The notes beneath the pieces were generated by a model. The model had not been told where the DNA came from. It saw only the letters and a program-made list of their open reading frames with translations, and did no database searches. A program made the position numbers and the translations under genes. A DNA stretch of 64,000 nucleotides from Chryseobacterium sp. JM1 (GTDB lineage Bacteria; Bacteroidota; Bacteroidia; Flavobacteriales; Weeksellaceae): positions 24,829-88,828 of the forward strand of contig NZ_JPRN01000016.1 in the NCBI RefSeq assembly GCF_000737715.1, written 5' to 3'. Numbering within the stretch: position 1 is the stretch's first letter; each line of letters begins with the position of its first letter. This document shows, piece after piece, positions 16,731 to 25,682 of this stretch.

Positions 16731-18920
16731 ATGAATTTTGTAGAGTGTCATGAGGAGCCCATCCATATTCCTGGGTATATACAAAGTTTTGGATACCTGA
16801 TTGGCATTGATGCAGGATCGCATTCCATTACTTTTTTCAGCAGGAATATTTCGGATATATTCAGAATCGAAAATGCGGAAGAGCTTTTTGGGAGAAGTCT
16901 TGTGGATTTTCCTGAAATTTTCCGTTCTGTGATGGATTCTGATTTGTACGCTTCTCTGAAAGACTTTACAAAAAGAGAAAACGAAACGCATTTTGATAAG
17001 GTGTTTATCAGCGGGAAGGAATATCATTTTTCCATTTTCAGAAGCGGGAAACATATTTTTCTGGAATTTGAAGCAGTACTGGAAAACCCAAATAAACGTA
17101 TTTCCAATAAATATGACAATTTCTATGTGATCGACAATGAAAAGGAGCTTTGGGAGCAGCTGCTGAGTACCCTTTCCAAAATTGTAAATTATGACCGGAT
17201 GATGGTTTATAAATTTATGATGGACGGTTCCGGAAAAGTGATTGCAGAAAGAAGAGATGAGGATATGGAAAGCTATTTGGGCCTTCATTATCCCGAATCT
17301 GATATTCCGAGACAGGCCAGGGAACTTTATTTAAAGAAAAGAAAGAGAATTTTCAGCAATGTCTACGCAGATACGGTTCCGCTGATCAGCAGAACGGATG
17401 AGACTATTGATCTTACTTTTGCGGCTTCGCGCGGAATGTCGCCTGTTCACGGGCAATATATAAAAAACTCCGGAGCTTCTTCCAGTTTCAGTGTGTCTAT
17501 TATCATTGAGGATCATCTTTGGGGACTGGTGACGTGCCAGAATTCGGAGGCTAAACATATTGACCTTGAAGATAGAGTGCAGGCCGGTATTTTTACGGCT
17601 TTGGCTTCCAATGCTTATTCTTCGTTTAAATCTAAAAATGAATTAAATTACCGTCTTGAACTGAACGAAAAATCGTCACAGCTGAAAGCGGAATTTTTAA
17701 AACATAATAATCTGTTCGATTCTTTGGCGGACAATAAAGCCAAAATAAGAAAACTGCCTGAAGCAGATGGTTTGGTTATTATTGCAGAAGGTGATATAGT
17801 GACTGTAGGAACAGTTCCTGAACGGGGAATCATTGATGCCATTGCGCATTGGGCCCTCGAAAATACCACGGAAAGTATTTTTGTCAGCAGAAGTTTCCTT
17901 AAAGATTATGGTGAGGAACTTAGGCTGGATGAAAGTGCAGCCGGAATCATTATCTATTTTATCGAAAGAAGTAAAAAAGAAATGCTGATCTGGTTCCGTA
18001 AAGAATTTGATGAACATATCAGCTGGGCCGGAAATCCTGAGAAGAAAATCGGGGTGGTAGTTCAGGATGGGCAGGAAAAACACATTGTTTCGCCAAGAAC
18101 ATCTTTTAACATATTTACAGAAAATATTAAAGGAAACTCCAGAAGATGGAATTCCAGAGATATCAGTTCGGTGCAGACTGTCCGGGATGTAATTCTTGAG
18201 ACATCACACAAACAGTACAATGCCATCAAAGCCCTGAATAATGAGCTGAGAAAGGTCAATGAGGAGCTTGACAGTTTTTCTTATACAATTTCGCATGACC
18301 TGGGAACGCCTTTGACCGTGATGAAGCTAAATGCTCAGATGCTGCTTGCTAATTTTGAAAAGACAGAAAAAAATAAAAATAAACTGACGTCTATTGTTGA
18401 GGAAATCGACAATATGGCGGAAATGATGCATGATGTTCTCCAGCTCAGCCGTGCAAAACACAGCGAAATAGAATTGGAACGTCTGCAGCCAACCAATACG
18501 ATTCTGAAAATCTCAGAAAACGCAAAAATCACTTTTGAAAGTCCGAGAAGTGAAATCATTATTAAGGAATGTCCGGATGTCTTAGCAGATAAAACGATGC
18601 TTCATCAGGTGTTTTTAAATATCATCAATAATGCGGTGAAATACTCCTCCCATAAAGATGAACCAAAGGTTGAAATCTGGGGAGCGGAAGAGGACGGACA
18701 TATTGTGTACAGGATCTCAGATAACGGAATCGGGATTCCACAGGAGGAAAAGCATAAGATGTTTAAAATCTTCAACCGGATGGATAATGCGAAAAAATTT
18801 AAGGGAAATGGAGTAGGGCTGTCCATTGTGCACAGAATCATGAAAAGGATTGGTGGAAATGTGGATTATGATAACAATAAAGAGGGTACTTGTTTCATTT
18901 TAACGTTCAAAAAACCGTAA
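16731..18920 (+). CDS. bphP: Bacteriophytochrome sensor histidine kinase
   Basis: The 729-aa protein has the full photosensory order PAS-GAF-PHY. Cys6 in CHEEPIHIPGYIQSFG is the expected biliverdin-binding residue. The GAF motif YPESDIPRQAREL (Asp191) and SPVHGQYIKNSG (His240) are the conserved chromophore contacts. The PHY region runs to about residue 500. A histidine kinase follows: the H-box SYTISHDLGTPLT (His522), N-box NIINNAVKYSS, G1 DNGIGIP and G2 GNGVGLSIV. It should sense red/far-red light in the cytosol. No response regulator is next to it. The heme oxygenase gene 27 bases downstream supplies the chromophore. Confidence 0.93.
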   Translation: MNFVECHEEPIHIPGYIQSFGYLIGIDAGSHSITFFSRNISDIFRIENAEELFGRSLVDFPEIFRSVMDSDLYASLKDFTKRENETHFDKVFISGKEYHFSIFRSGKHIFLEFEAVLENPNKRISNKYDNFYVIDNEKELWEQLLSTLSKIVNYDRMMVYKFMMDGSGKVIAERRDEDMESYLGLHYPESDIPRQARELYLKKRKRIFSNVYADTVPLISRTDETIDLTFAASRGMSPVHGQYIKNSGASSSFSVSIIIEDHLWGLVTCQNSEAKHIDLEDRVQAGIFTALASNAYSSFKSKNELNYRLELNEKSSQLKAEFLKHNNLFDSLADNKAKIRKLPEADGLVIIAEGDIVTVGTVPERGIIDAIAHWALENTTESIFVSRSFLKDYGEELRLDESAAGIIIYFIERSKKEMLIWFRKEFDEHISWAGNPEKKIGVVVQDGQEKHIVSPRTSFNIFTENIKGNSRRWNSRDISSVQTVRDVILETSHKQYNAIKALNNELRKVNEELDSFSYTISHDLGTPLTVMKLNAQMLLANFEKTEKNKNKLTSIVEEIDNMAEMMHDVLQLSRAKHSEIELERLQPTNTILKISENAKITFESPRSEIIIKECPDVLADKTMLHQVFLNIINNAVKYSSHKDEPKVEIWGAEEDGHIVYRISDNGIGIPQEEKHKMFKIFNRMDNAKKFKGNGVGLSIVHRIMKRIGGNVDYDNNKEGTCFILTFKKP

Positions 18921-18947
18921 ATTTGGGAAACTTTAAAAACCTTATTT

Positions 18948-19499
18948 ATGGTATCAGAGTATCTTAAGCAAAATACAGCGGAATATCACGATGCTGCAGA
19001 GAAACTTTTCAATTCTGAAAAAATTTTTAATAAAACATTCACTCTGGAAGATTACAAAAAGATCATTCACACGAATTATCTGATGCTTCTTCACAGTGAA
19101 GATAAAATATTCGGAAGCCTTTCTGATAAATATTCCGAGAAGCTTCAACTTAACAACAGAAAGAAACTTTCCCTTATCGAAAAGGATCTTGAAAGCCTTT
19201 CTCTGGAAAACCAAACTGTTTCCCATGATCTTGAATTTGACAACGAGCATGAAGCTTTAGGAGCGATGTATGTGATCGAAGGTTCTACTTTGGGTGGAAA
19301 CGTGATCGCAAAACAGCTTTCTAAAACAGAAGGTTTTGACAATGTGACTTTCAATTTCTTCGGATGCTACCAGGAAAATACAGGCCCGATGTGGAAAAAC
19401 TTCAAAGAGGTTCTGGATACTGAAGTGGCTGAAGACAACTACAATGAAGTCCTTTCAGGAGCAAAAAAACTATATACGTTTTTACTGAACGTCAATTAA
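18948..19499 (+). CDS. bphO: Biliverdin-producing heme oxygenase
   Basis: The 183-aa protein is a heme oxygenase of the bacterial type. His14 in TAEYHDAAE is the proximal heme ligand and YVIEGSTLGGNVI is the distal-helix glycine motif. It opens heme to biliverdin IX-alpha, CO and iron. Located directly after the bacteriophytochrome gene, it most likely makes that protein's chromophore rather than serving iron uptake. The length is typical. Confidence 0.9.
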   Translation: MVSEYLKQNTAEYHDAAEKLFNSEKIFNKTFTLEDYKKIIHTNYLMLLHSEDKIFGSLSDKYSEKLQLNNRKKLSLIEKDLESLSLENQTVSHDLEFDNEHEALGAMYVIEGSTLGGNVIAKQLSKTEGFDNVTFNFFGCYQENTGPMWKNFKEVLDTEVAEDNYNEVLSGAKKLYTFLLNVN

Positions 19500-19520
19500 T
19501 TTCATTGAACCCTAATTAAA

Positions 19521-19550
19521 TTCCTGAAAAATTGCCCACATTTTCAGGAA
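19521..19550 (+). terminator. Dyad after bphO
   Basis: TTCCTGAAAA pairs perfectly with TTTTCAGGAA around a 10-base loop; the following T-run is short. It overlaps the -33 element of the mdh promoter, so it may also be regulatory. Confidence 0.5.
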
Positions 19551-19562
19551 TTGTTAAATTTG
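19532..19562 (+). promoter_or_regulatory. mdh promoter (TTG-N20-TAAATTTG)
   Basis: TTG at 19532-19534 and a perfect -7 TAAATTTG at 19555-19562, followed by a leader of about 50 bases. Confidence 0.75.
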
Positions 19563-19615
19563 GGCGTTTCAATTTTTAGACTAAACTAAAAAATAATTTA
19601 AAAAAAGTATACAAT

Positions 19616-20542
19616 ATGAAAGTAACTGTAGTAGGTGCAGGCGCTGTAGGTGCAAGCTGTGCAGAATACATCGCAATGAAAAACTTCTGTTCAGAAGTAG
19701 TTTTAGTAGACATTAAAGAAGGATTTGCGGAAGGTAAAGCAATGGATTTGATGCAGACTGCATCGCTGAACGGATTCGATACAAAAATTACCGGAACAAC
19801 AGGAGATTACAGCAAAACTGCAGGTTCTCATGTAGCAGTAATTACTTCAGGTATTCCAAGAAAACCTGGAATGACCAGAGAAGAGCTGATCGGTATCAAT
19901 GCAGGTATCGTGAAAGATGTTACTCAAAACCTGGTAAAACATTCTCCGGAAGTGATCATCATTGTGGTTTCTAACCCAATGGATACTATGGCTTATTTAG
20001 TACACAAAACTTCAGGTCTTCCAAAGCACAAAATCATCGGAATGGGTGGTGCATTAGACTCTGCAAGATTCAAATACAGATTGGCTGAAGCTTTGGAAAG
20101 TCCGATCTCTGATGTAGACGGTATGGTAATCGCTGCACACAGTGATACAGGAATGCTTCCATTATTGAGCAAAGCGACAAGAAATGGTGTTCCGGTAACT
20201 GAATTCCTAGATGAGGAGCAACAAAAATACGTCATCGAAGAAACTAAAGTAGGAGGTGCTACCTTAACTAAATTATTAGGAACTTCAGCTTGGTATGCAC
20301 CAGGTGCAGCAGTTTCTGTAATGGTTCAGGCTATCGCTTGCGACCAGAAAAAAATGATCCCTTGTTCTCTAATGCTTGAAGGTGAATACGGACAAAATGA
20401 TATCTGCTTAGGTGTTCCAGCTATTATCGGAGCGAACGGAGTAGAAAAAATCGTTAACGTAACGCTTACTGCAGAAGAGCAGTTGAAGTTTGCTGAAGCG
20501 GCTAATGCTGTGAGAGAAGTGAACGGAGATCTTAAGTTTTAA
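19616..20542 (+). CDS. mdh: Malate dehydrogenase
   Basis: The 308-aa protein starts with the NAD-binding motif VGAGAVGASCAEY and has the LDH-like MDH signature: the mobile-loop Arg pair (RKPGMTREELI), SNPMD, LDSARFKYRLAE and the catalytic His in IAAHSDTGM. It interconverts malate and oxaloacetate in the TCA cycle. It has its own promoter and terminator. Codon usage is that of a well-expressed gene. Confidence 0.95.
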   Translation: MKVTVVGAGAVGASCAEYIAMKNFCSEVVLVDIKEGFAEGKAMDLMQTASLNGFDTKITGTTGDYSKTAGSHVAVITSGIPRKPGMTREELIGINAGIVKDVTQNLVKHSPEVIIIVVSNPMDTMAYLVHKTSGLPKHKIIGMGGALDSARFKYRLAEALESPISDVDGMVIAAHSDTGMLPLLSKATRNGVPVTEFLDEEQQKYVIEETKVGGATLTKLLGTSAWYAPGAAVSVMVQAIACDQKKMIPCSLMLEGEYGQNDICLGVPAIIGANGVEKIVNVTLTAEEQLKFAEAANAVREVNGDLKF

Positions 20543-20565
20543 TTGATTTAAGCTTTATATAATAG

Positions 20566-20600
20566 CTCAGAGCGGCCAAAGGCCGCGCTGAGTTTTTTTT
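20566..20600 (+). terminator. mdh terminator
   Basis: CTCAG-A-GCGGCC pairs with GGCCGC-G-CTGAG around AAA, with one internal mismatch, followed by eight T. Confidence 0.8.
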
Positions 20601-20625
20601 ATCTGAATTTTTTGTCGGAATTTTA

Positions 20626-20652
20626 TTTATTTTCGGCGCGGCCGCAGGCCGC
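20626..20652. repeat. GC-rich palindromic repeat, partial copy
   Basis: The left arm (18 bases, TTTATTTTCGG then CGCGGCC) plus GCA plus six bases of the right arm are identical to the copy at 22639-22677; then similarity stops. Confidence 0.6.
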
Positions 20653-20689
20653 TTTTATTATAAAAATGAATTTTATGAAGAGTGTAATT

Positions 20690-21283
20690 CTATTTGGACA
20701 ATTCTGAGTAAACCAAATCAAGATCCTGAAATTTTAACTTACTAAAATTATCACTAGGAGTCTGAATCTCATCTAAGCTAACAAAAAGAATTGAATAATC
20801 TTTAGAACCAAACTCCTTTTGCATAATTTGATCAGCTCTATCTCTGGTTACTATAGCTGTCCTTTTATATTCATCATAATATTTCTTCTTGTTGTTGAAG
20901 TCAATAGGAATTGATGTTATCGTAATTTTATTAATTGAAGTTTTGGCAAATGCCTGAAATGCAATATATACAATATCTCTTTTGACCATTTCACTAATTG
21001 TTTTGTCCGAATCTCCCTCTATGGTAGGCTTGGAAACTTGAATGTGTAAGTTTTTCTCATCAGTATTTATGAATTTTAGAGTTCCTTGTTCAACCGTAAA
21101 ATCATGAGCATCTTCTAGCATCTCTTTTACAGAGTTATATTTTTTTAATTCAGATGGACTGATATTTTGTGTTTGAGATGTTTCTATTTTTGTTTCGTTT
21201 TCTGTGATAACTGATTCGTTTTTTTTATCATTGCTACAGCTTAATAGTGCGCATATAGAAGCAATTAAGAGTGTTTTCTTCAT
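20690..21283 (-). CDS. Orphan lipoprotein
   Basis: The 197-aa product has a lipobox (CALLSC) followed by a Lys/Asn/Glu-rich linker and then a mixed alpha/beta domain with no recognised family. Low GC and AT-rich codons mark it off from neighbours. It sits with two other small exported proteins between two copies of a palindromic repeat. Function unknown. Confidence 0.65.
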   Translation of the reverse strand: MKKTLLIASICALLSCSNDKKNESVITENETKIETSQTQNISPSELKKYNSVKEMLEDAHDFTVEQGTLKFINTDEKNLHIQVSKPTIEGDSDKTISEMVKRDIVYIAFQAFAKTSINKITITSIPIDFNNKKKYYDEYKRTAIVTRDRADQIMQKEFGSKDYSILFVSLDEIQTPSDNFSKLKFQDLDLVYSELSK

Positions 21284-21331
21284 TTATAATTAAATTTTAG
21301 TTATTACTTTAAGTAATATAATAGTTTTATC

Positions 21332-21853
21332 TTAATTGATATCAATTGTTTTGGCTAGGCTCTCAAAACTATTATTATCATAATAATCGAGTTTACTATA
21401 TCCGTTCATATTGTTGATTGTATAAATGGCTTTTATATTTTTCATGTCTTCATCCTCCATATATAATCCAGTGACAGGATTGTTTGGGAATTTTGCGGTA
21501 TTAGATTTTTTAAAGAAAACTAATATTTGAAAATAGCCATTTGTGTAATCAGATTTAGCAGTTGAACAGTAGTCTTTTAATTGGTTCAAACTAATATCTT
21601 TATCAACTTCGAAAAGTGTCATTTGATTAAAATTACCATCACTTCTTATTTCCTTTTTACTGTCAATTACTTTCATTTTATCATTATTATATTTGGGTTG
21701 TATATCAATATGAGCATCGTTTTTTCCTTCTTGATTTGATGTTGTAAGGCCATCTCTTGAGTTTGTTATTTGGTGTTGCTCTTTTTTATTATTGCTACAG
21801 CTTAGAGAAATTAATGTTATAGTAGACAGGATTAGATTAAGTTTTACGTTCAT
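21332..21853 (-). CDS. Orphan lipoprotein
   Basis: The 173-aa product has a lipobox (LISLSC) and a polar N-terminal linker. The lipobox-plus-linker pattern (CSNNKKE) is like the 20690..21283 product (CSNDKKN), but the mature domains are not clearly related. Function unknown. Confidence 0.65.
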   Translation of the reverse strand: MNVKLNLILSTITLISLSCSNNKKEQHQITNSRDGLTTSNQEGKNDAHIDIQPKYNNDKMKVIDSKKEIRSDGNFNQMTLFEVDKDISLNQLKDYCSTAKSDYTNGYFQILVFFKKSNTAKFPNNPVTGLYMEDEDMKNIKAIYTINNMNGYSKLDYYDNNSFESLAKTIDIN

Positions 21854-21958
21854 AATTGTTGTTTTGCAATAGTTTAAAGCTACAGAATCTTTATGCTTAA
21901 AAAATATGGAAAACCATAAGTAAATTCTTTTGTACTAATAAAAACTACATCGAGTTTT

Positions 21959-22525
21959 TTATTTTATCTGTCTTAAAACGTCTAATAACTCAGGAATTTT
22001 ATTCACCTGTGATTCGGTCCAGAAATAATGTTCATTATCGGTTACACCGAAATCCTTTAAGTAAATAGAAATTCTTCTCGTATTTTTTTCAATGTAAAAA
22101 TTAAATGATATTTCCTTAGAATTAAAAATATAGGTGGTAGATTGTTTCTTTTCTGTCTTATCTTTTATGTTGGGAATAACGTATAATTCTATAAAGTGAA
22201 TAAATTCTTCCACTTCATTTAAGTCAAGCCATGACGTTTTGAAAAACCTTCTTGATTTTCCCATAAAATCATATTTTGCATCCATATCAACCTGAATGGA
22301 TTTTATTTTCTGATTGGTTTTTAAATTGATTGCTTCGACAGGGAAGAATGAAACTTCTTCACCTATACCTGATCTAAAATCTGCTGTAATATTCCAATTT
22401 TTGTTGACTTGGGTAAAGTCTGCGCCATCAATGAATTTTCGTGTACTAGAATTTAAATCCTCTTTTTGCTGCGCTGAAATATATAAGCATGAGAACAAAA
22501 AGAAAATAATGGGGATTCTTTTCAT
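21959..22525 (-). CDS. Secreted protein of unknown function
   Basis: The 188-aa product has a signal peptide (IPIIFFLFSCLYISA) and a soluble mature part. Cys14 lies in the hydrophobic core but does not form a good lipobox, so release to the periplasm is more likely. No domain is recognised. Confidence 0.65.
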   Translation of the reverse strand: MKRIPIIFFLFSCLYISAQQKEDLNSSTRKFIDGADFTQVNKNWNITADFRSGIGEEVSFFPVEAINLKTNQKIKSIQVDMDAKYDFMGKSRRFFKTSWLDLNEVEEFIHFIELYVIPNIKDKTEKKQSTTYIFNSKEISFNFYIEKNTRRISIYLKDFGVTDNEHYFWTESQVNKIPELLDVLRQIK

Positions 22526-22638
22526 GATAATTGATTTAAATTTTCAGTTTAAATATAATAACATGTATGGTATGAATATTACGGGAATCCGTACTAGAGG
22601 ACTCTTGAGTGACTTTTTGAGGGTTTGGTGAGTGTATG

Positions 22639-22677
22639 TTTATTTTCGGCGCGGCCGCAGGCCGCGCCGAAAATAAA
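22639..22677. repeat. GC-rich perfect palindrome
   Basis: An 18-bp arm (TTTATTTTCGG + CGCGGCC) and its exact complement flank GCA. It is the full-length copy of the repeat at 20626-20652. Confidence 0.7.
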
Positions 22678-22751
22678 TAAAATAAAGCTCGCCGTTCATA
22701 TAAAAAAAGAAAACGCACTCAGAGCGCGTTTTTATGTTGATTTTCAGTAGA

Positions 22752-23200
22752 TTATTTTTTGAGTATTTCTCTCCATTGATAAATAGGTTTGATAACATTG
22801 TAAGAATAATACTTTCTTGCAATACCAATATCGAATCCTGAGCCGATCACTACGTTGAGTATGCTTTGATCTGTTTTATAGACATTGCTGCTGATAAATG
22901 TTTCAACGGCCTCTTTGACAACCGGGTCATTCTCCATATTGCCGTTGAATTCCTGTTTTTGATCCGTTCATATGGATATAGTATAGACAGGTTTTTTATT
23001 GTCAGGCGGAAAGTAATTAAAATTGAAAAATAAGTCAGAGAAATAGCCCAGCCAATGAATTTGGCGCTTTCTCCCATGGAAATAAAGATATTTTCAAAGG
23101 TGAACCCTAATATAAACCCTAAGATTCCAAGGATCAACGAATCAATGAGTAAGGCCCATATTCTGGTCCAGAAACCGGATAAAAACAAATTGTTTTTCAT
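22752..23200 (-). pseudogene. Frameshifted RDD-like membrane protein
   Basis: The 5' part encodes an RDD-type start (FWTRIWALLIDSLILGILGF) and further hydrophobic segments. After the A-run in the codons for ERIKN (about 22955), the reading frame that continues sensibly is the other one: QEFNGNMENDPVVKEAVETF to REILKK at 22752. A one-base loss in that A-run would explain both halves. The first frame runs on into basic junk to 22850. The middle is also short for an RDD protein, so decay may be older than this frameshift. Confidence 0.5.
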
Positions 23201-23291
23201 TTTGGTATTAATTTTAGAGCCCGAAAGTAATGAAATTCTACCGTTGGCCTAAAACAAAAGAGTGTACCAGTCAGTTATTGGCTAAAATAAG

Positions 23292-24212
23292 TTACTTTTT
23301 GTGTTTTCGCACAAAATTGCAAACGGCATTCGAAAATTCCGCATTTTTCTCATAATACAGAAGATGTCCGCCATCAATAGATACCACTTTCTGATCAGGG
23401 AACTGAAACGTTTTGTAGTGTTGTGTTCCTACAGCTTTATCTTTTTTTCCGGTGATAATTAAAACAGGAATGTGAATATCTTTGGTAAATGGTGCATGAT
23501 CGATGTAATATTCAGGATAATCTTTTGGTTTCGAAATGACGGCCATCCCGAAATCTATGATTCTTGGATGAAGGGAATCTATTTTATCGGTCTGCTTAAT
23601 GGTTTCAATATCTTCGGTGAGAAATTTATATCCGATTCTTTTCTTCCTTAATGCTGCACTTATTTTTGACAGCTCAGCAGAAAGGCTGTCTTCAGGAACG
23701 GCTTTATTAGGCTGTTGCAGCAGGCTATTTCCATATTCAATCTGCTCTTTTAAAGATTCATTGTTGAGAAAATGAAGTGTAATATTAGCCAGAATCAATC
23801 CTTTCGTATGTTGTGGGTATTTTTTAGCGTAATGAGTCGCGATAATTCCTCCAAAAGAATGAGCTAATAAAAAGACTTGATCAATTTTTAGGTGTTGTCT
23901 GAGTTCTTCAATATCCTGAACCATTGCCTCCAGATGATAGTTGTCTGATGTCCCCGACTGTCCTGAACCACGCTGATCCATATAGATCATCTTCATATTT
24001 TTTTCTAGACTGCTTCCGCCCAAAAGTTCAAATGAAGGATATCCCTGCCCCGGACCTCCCGGAACATAAATACATGCTTCTCCTTTTCCGGAAACTTTAT
24101 AATTGATCCTGACATGGTCGGAGGTTTCAAAAGACCTTTCCATATTGCCTTTCTGCGCCGAAACTATGTTGGCAGCCAGAAATAAAAACAGGAGTAAGCA
24201 GATGTTTTTCAT
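23292..24212 (-). CDS. Secreted alpha/beta hydrolase, proline-iminopeptidase-like
   Basis: The 306-aa product from MKNICLLLFLFLAANIVSAQ has a signal peptide; the frame extends eight codons upstream without a better start. The motifs are HGGP-like VPGGPGQGYPS (oxyanion hole), DQRGSGQSG, the nucleophile elbow AHSFGG, the acid in GKKDKAVG and the His in DGGHLLYYE. This is the S33 peptidase/hydrolase fold, acting outside the inner membrane. Substrate unknown. Confidence 0.82.
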   Translation of the reverse strand: MKNICLLLFLFLAANIVSAQKGNMERSFETSDHVRINYKVSGKGEACIYVPGGPGQGYPSFELLGGSSLEKNMKMIYMDQRGSGQSGTSDNYHLEAMVQDIEELRQHLKIDQVFLLAHSFGGIIATHYAKKYPQHTKGLILANITLHFLNNESLKEQIEYGNSLLQQPNKAVPEDSLSAELSKISAALRKKRIGYKFLTEDIETIKQTDKIDSLHPRIIDFGMAVISKPKDYPEYYIDHAPFTKDIHIPVLIITGKKDKAVGTQHYKTFQFPDQKVVSIDGGHLLYYEKNAEFSNAVCNFVRKHKK

Positions 24213-24290
24213 AGTATAATAACAGTTGAAAGACATGGTTTATTACTTTAAGATAGATTGTTTTTTTATCCTGATTTCAACGGAGACAAT

Positions 24291-24539
24291 TCATTTTAAA
24301 TTTCTTCGTTTTATTTCTTTTTCAAATCCTTTCCAGTTAATGATACTGACGATGAGTAAAGGAAGAAGACAGATCGGAAAAATCATGAGGGGAGTAAACC
24401 CTTTACTGAGCGCCAGAACGATGGTGGCAGAAAATAGCAGTATTATGGAGGCTCCCAGTATAACGGTTAGAATTTTGAGCTTCTTTTCATTATTTATCAG
24501 TTCTTCATCAGTGTATTCGGTTATTAGTTTGTTTCTCAT
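24291..24539 (-). CDS. Small two-helix membrane protein
   Basis: The 82-aa protein has two hydrophobic helices (LTVILGASIILLFSATIVLAL and LMIFPICLLPLLIVSII) with charged ends. It begins one base after the stop of the 161-aa gene, so the two are one operon. Unknown function. Confidence 0.65.
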   Translation of the reverse strand: MRNKLITEYTDEELINNEKKLKILTVILGASIILLFSATIVLALSKGFTPLMIFPICLLPLLIVSIINWKGFEKEIKRRNLK

Positions 24540-24540
24540 A

Positions 24541-25026
24541 TTAGTTTTTATTGATGACTTGCAGATGGCCGATACTTCCGACAGGAGCTATTTTAATCTG
24601 TTTTTCACCCTTTTTGACATAAAAGTAATAAATACTGTTGATATCAATCAGATAGATCGGGGATGTTTCTCCCGAACCGGTGGTAAGGGTGTAGTTTTGT
24701 TTTAAAGTCTGGGTATCCAGCCTTTTTTTTATTTTCACTCCCTGCCCAATTCCCAATCCTACAAACAGAGCCAAAAACTCAAATCCTATCAATATCAAAA
24801 ATACAGGAATCAAGGCTTTTCGAAGTTCACGTTTATCCAGATCCGGATTCATTCTATAGCTTTTCAGTATTTTCTGAACCAGATTGGTATGGCTGTATTT
24901 AATAAATAAAACCTGAATTAAAAAGAAAAGTAACACTACCGAAAGCACCATGAGGATCAGTATAGGATTGGAGATCATATCTGAAACTGGACTGATCAGA
25001 ATATCCGTAAGAGAAGAATACTTCAA
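24541..25026 (-). CDS. Membrane protein of unknown function
   Basis: The 161-aa protein has two hydrophobic segments (near 20-42 and 78-98) and a C-terminal soluble part of about 60 residues, probably periplasmic and beta-rich. It pairs with the 82-aa membrane protein. The nearest upstream gene is the GG-leader peptide at 25236..25469, past a terminator. A link to that peptide (immunity or export) is only positional. Confidence 0.6.
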   Translation of the reverse strand: MKYSSLTDILISPVSDMISNPILILMVLSVVLLFFLIQVLFIKYSHTNLVQKILKSYRMNPDLDKRELRKALIPVFLILIGFEFLALFVGLGIGQGVKIKKRLDTQTLKQNYTLTTGSGETSPIYLIDINSIYYFYVKKGEKQIKIAPVGSIGHLQVINKN

Positions 25027-25181
25027 AATATTGATTCCTAAAGGATAAAAAAGGATAGTTTCCTTTAATAATCCAAGTATTATTAAATATATATATCATA
25101 ATGGAAGAAATGATTGAATTTTTTCTAAATATTTCATTGCACTAAGATATTATTTTTCCACTATCAAAAATAGAAGCAAAA

Positions 25182-25212
25182 TAAAAAAGAGCGGTATAAA
25201 TACACCGCCCTC
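25182..25212 (-). terminator. Terminator of the GG-leader peptide gene
   Basis: On the minus strand GCGGT pairs with ACCGC around GTATTTAT, followed by CTCTTTTTTATTTT. Confidence 0.6.
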
Positions 25213-25235
25213 AAGATTTATCTAACAAAAATTTT

Positions 25236-25469
25236 TTAAATATAAACACATCCGCATCCGGTTTCCCACTCTTGGCACAGATGCATCGGCTCAGTGCAGC
25301 CTCCTCCCGGATGACCTCCTCCCGCAACTCTATAGCAGATACCATCATTGCAGTAATAAGAGCCTATGGTACGTGGGCAGTTACCGTCGGCATCACATAT
25401 ACCATATGCGATATCGCCTCCGCTGATGAATTCAAGCTGCTTTCTTGTTAATTTCTTTAAATTTTTCAT
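25236..25469 (-). CDS. Double-glycine-leader peptide precursor (bacteriocin-like)
   Basis: The 77-aa product has the leader MKNLKKLTRKQLEFISGG, the Bacteroidota GG-leader form with the conserved Lys-rich start and L-x-x-I-S-GG end. Cleavage after GG would give a 59-aa core with eight Cys, a Gly-rich stretch (GGGHPGGGC) and CGC near the end, suggesting disulfides or thioether modification. Such precursors are exported and cut by peptidase-containing ABC transporters; none is in the window. It could be an antimicrobial or signalling peptide. Confidence 0.75.
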   Translation of the reverse strand: MKNLKKLTRKQLEFISGGDIAYGICDADGNCPRTIGSYYCNDGICYRVAGGGHPGGGCTEPMHLCQEWETGCGCVYI

Positions 25470-25623
25470 AGCAGTTAATATTTTTCATTTGTTGATTACT
25501 AATATAAGAAATTTTAATACACAATAATGTGATTTAAATGATATTATTTAAAATTTAAATGTTTAATCATTGAAATAATTAAAAAAATGGATAGCAAAGA
25601 AACTTTTTTATGTAGTTTACTAA

Positions 25624-25659
25624 TGAAACTGCGGAAAAGAATTATTTCTCCCCCGCAGT
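25624..25659 (-). terminator. Weak terminator of the SDR gene
   Basis: ACTGCGG pairs with CCGCAGT over an 18-base loop on the minus strand, followed by TTTCATT. Confidence 0.4.
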
Positions 25660-25682
25660 TAAGACCGGATATATGGAACCAG

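Noticed and set aside
22640..22828. Open frame crossing the GC palindrome
   Set aside because: Its C-terminus is translated repeat sequence; it lies over the end of the RDD-like remnant.
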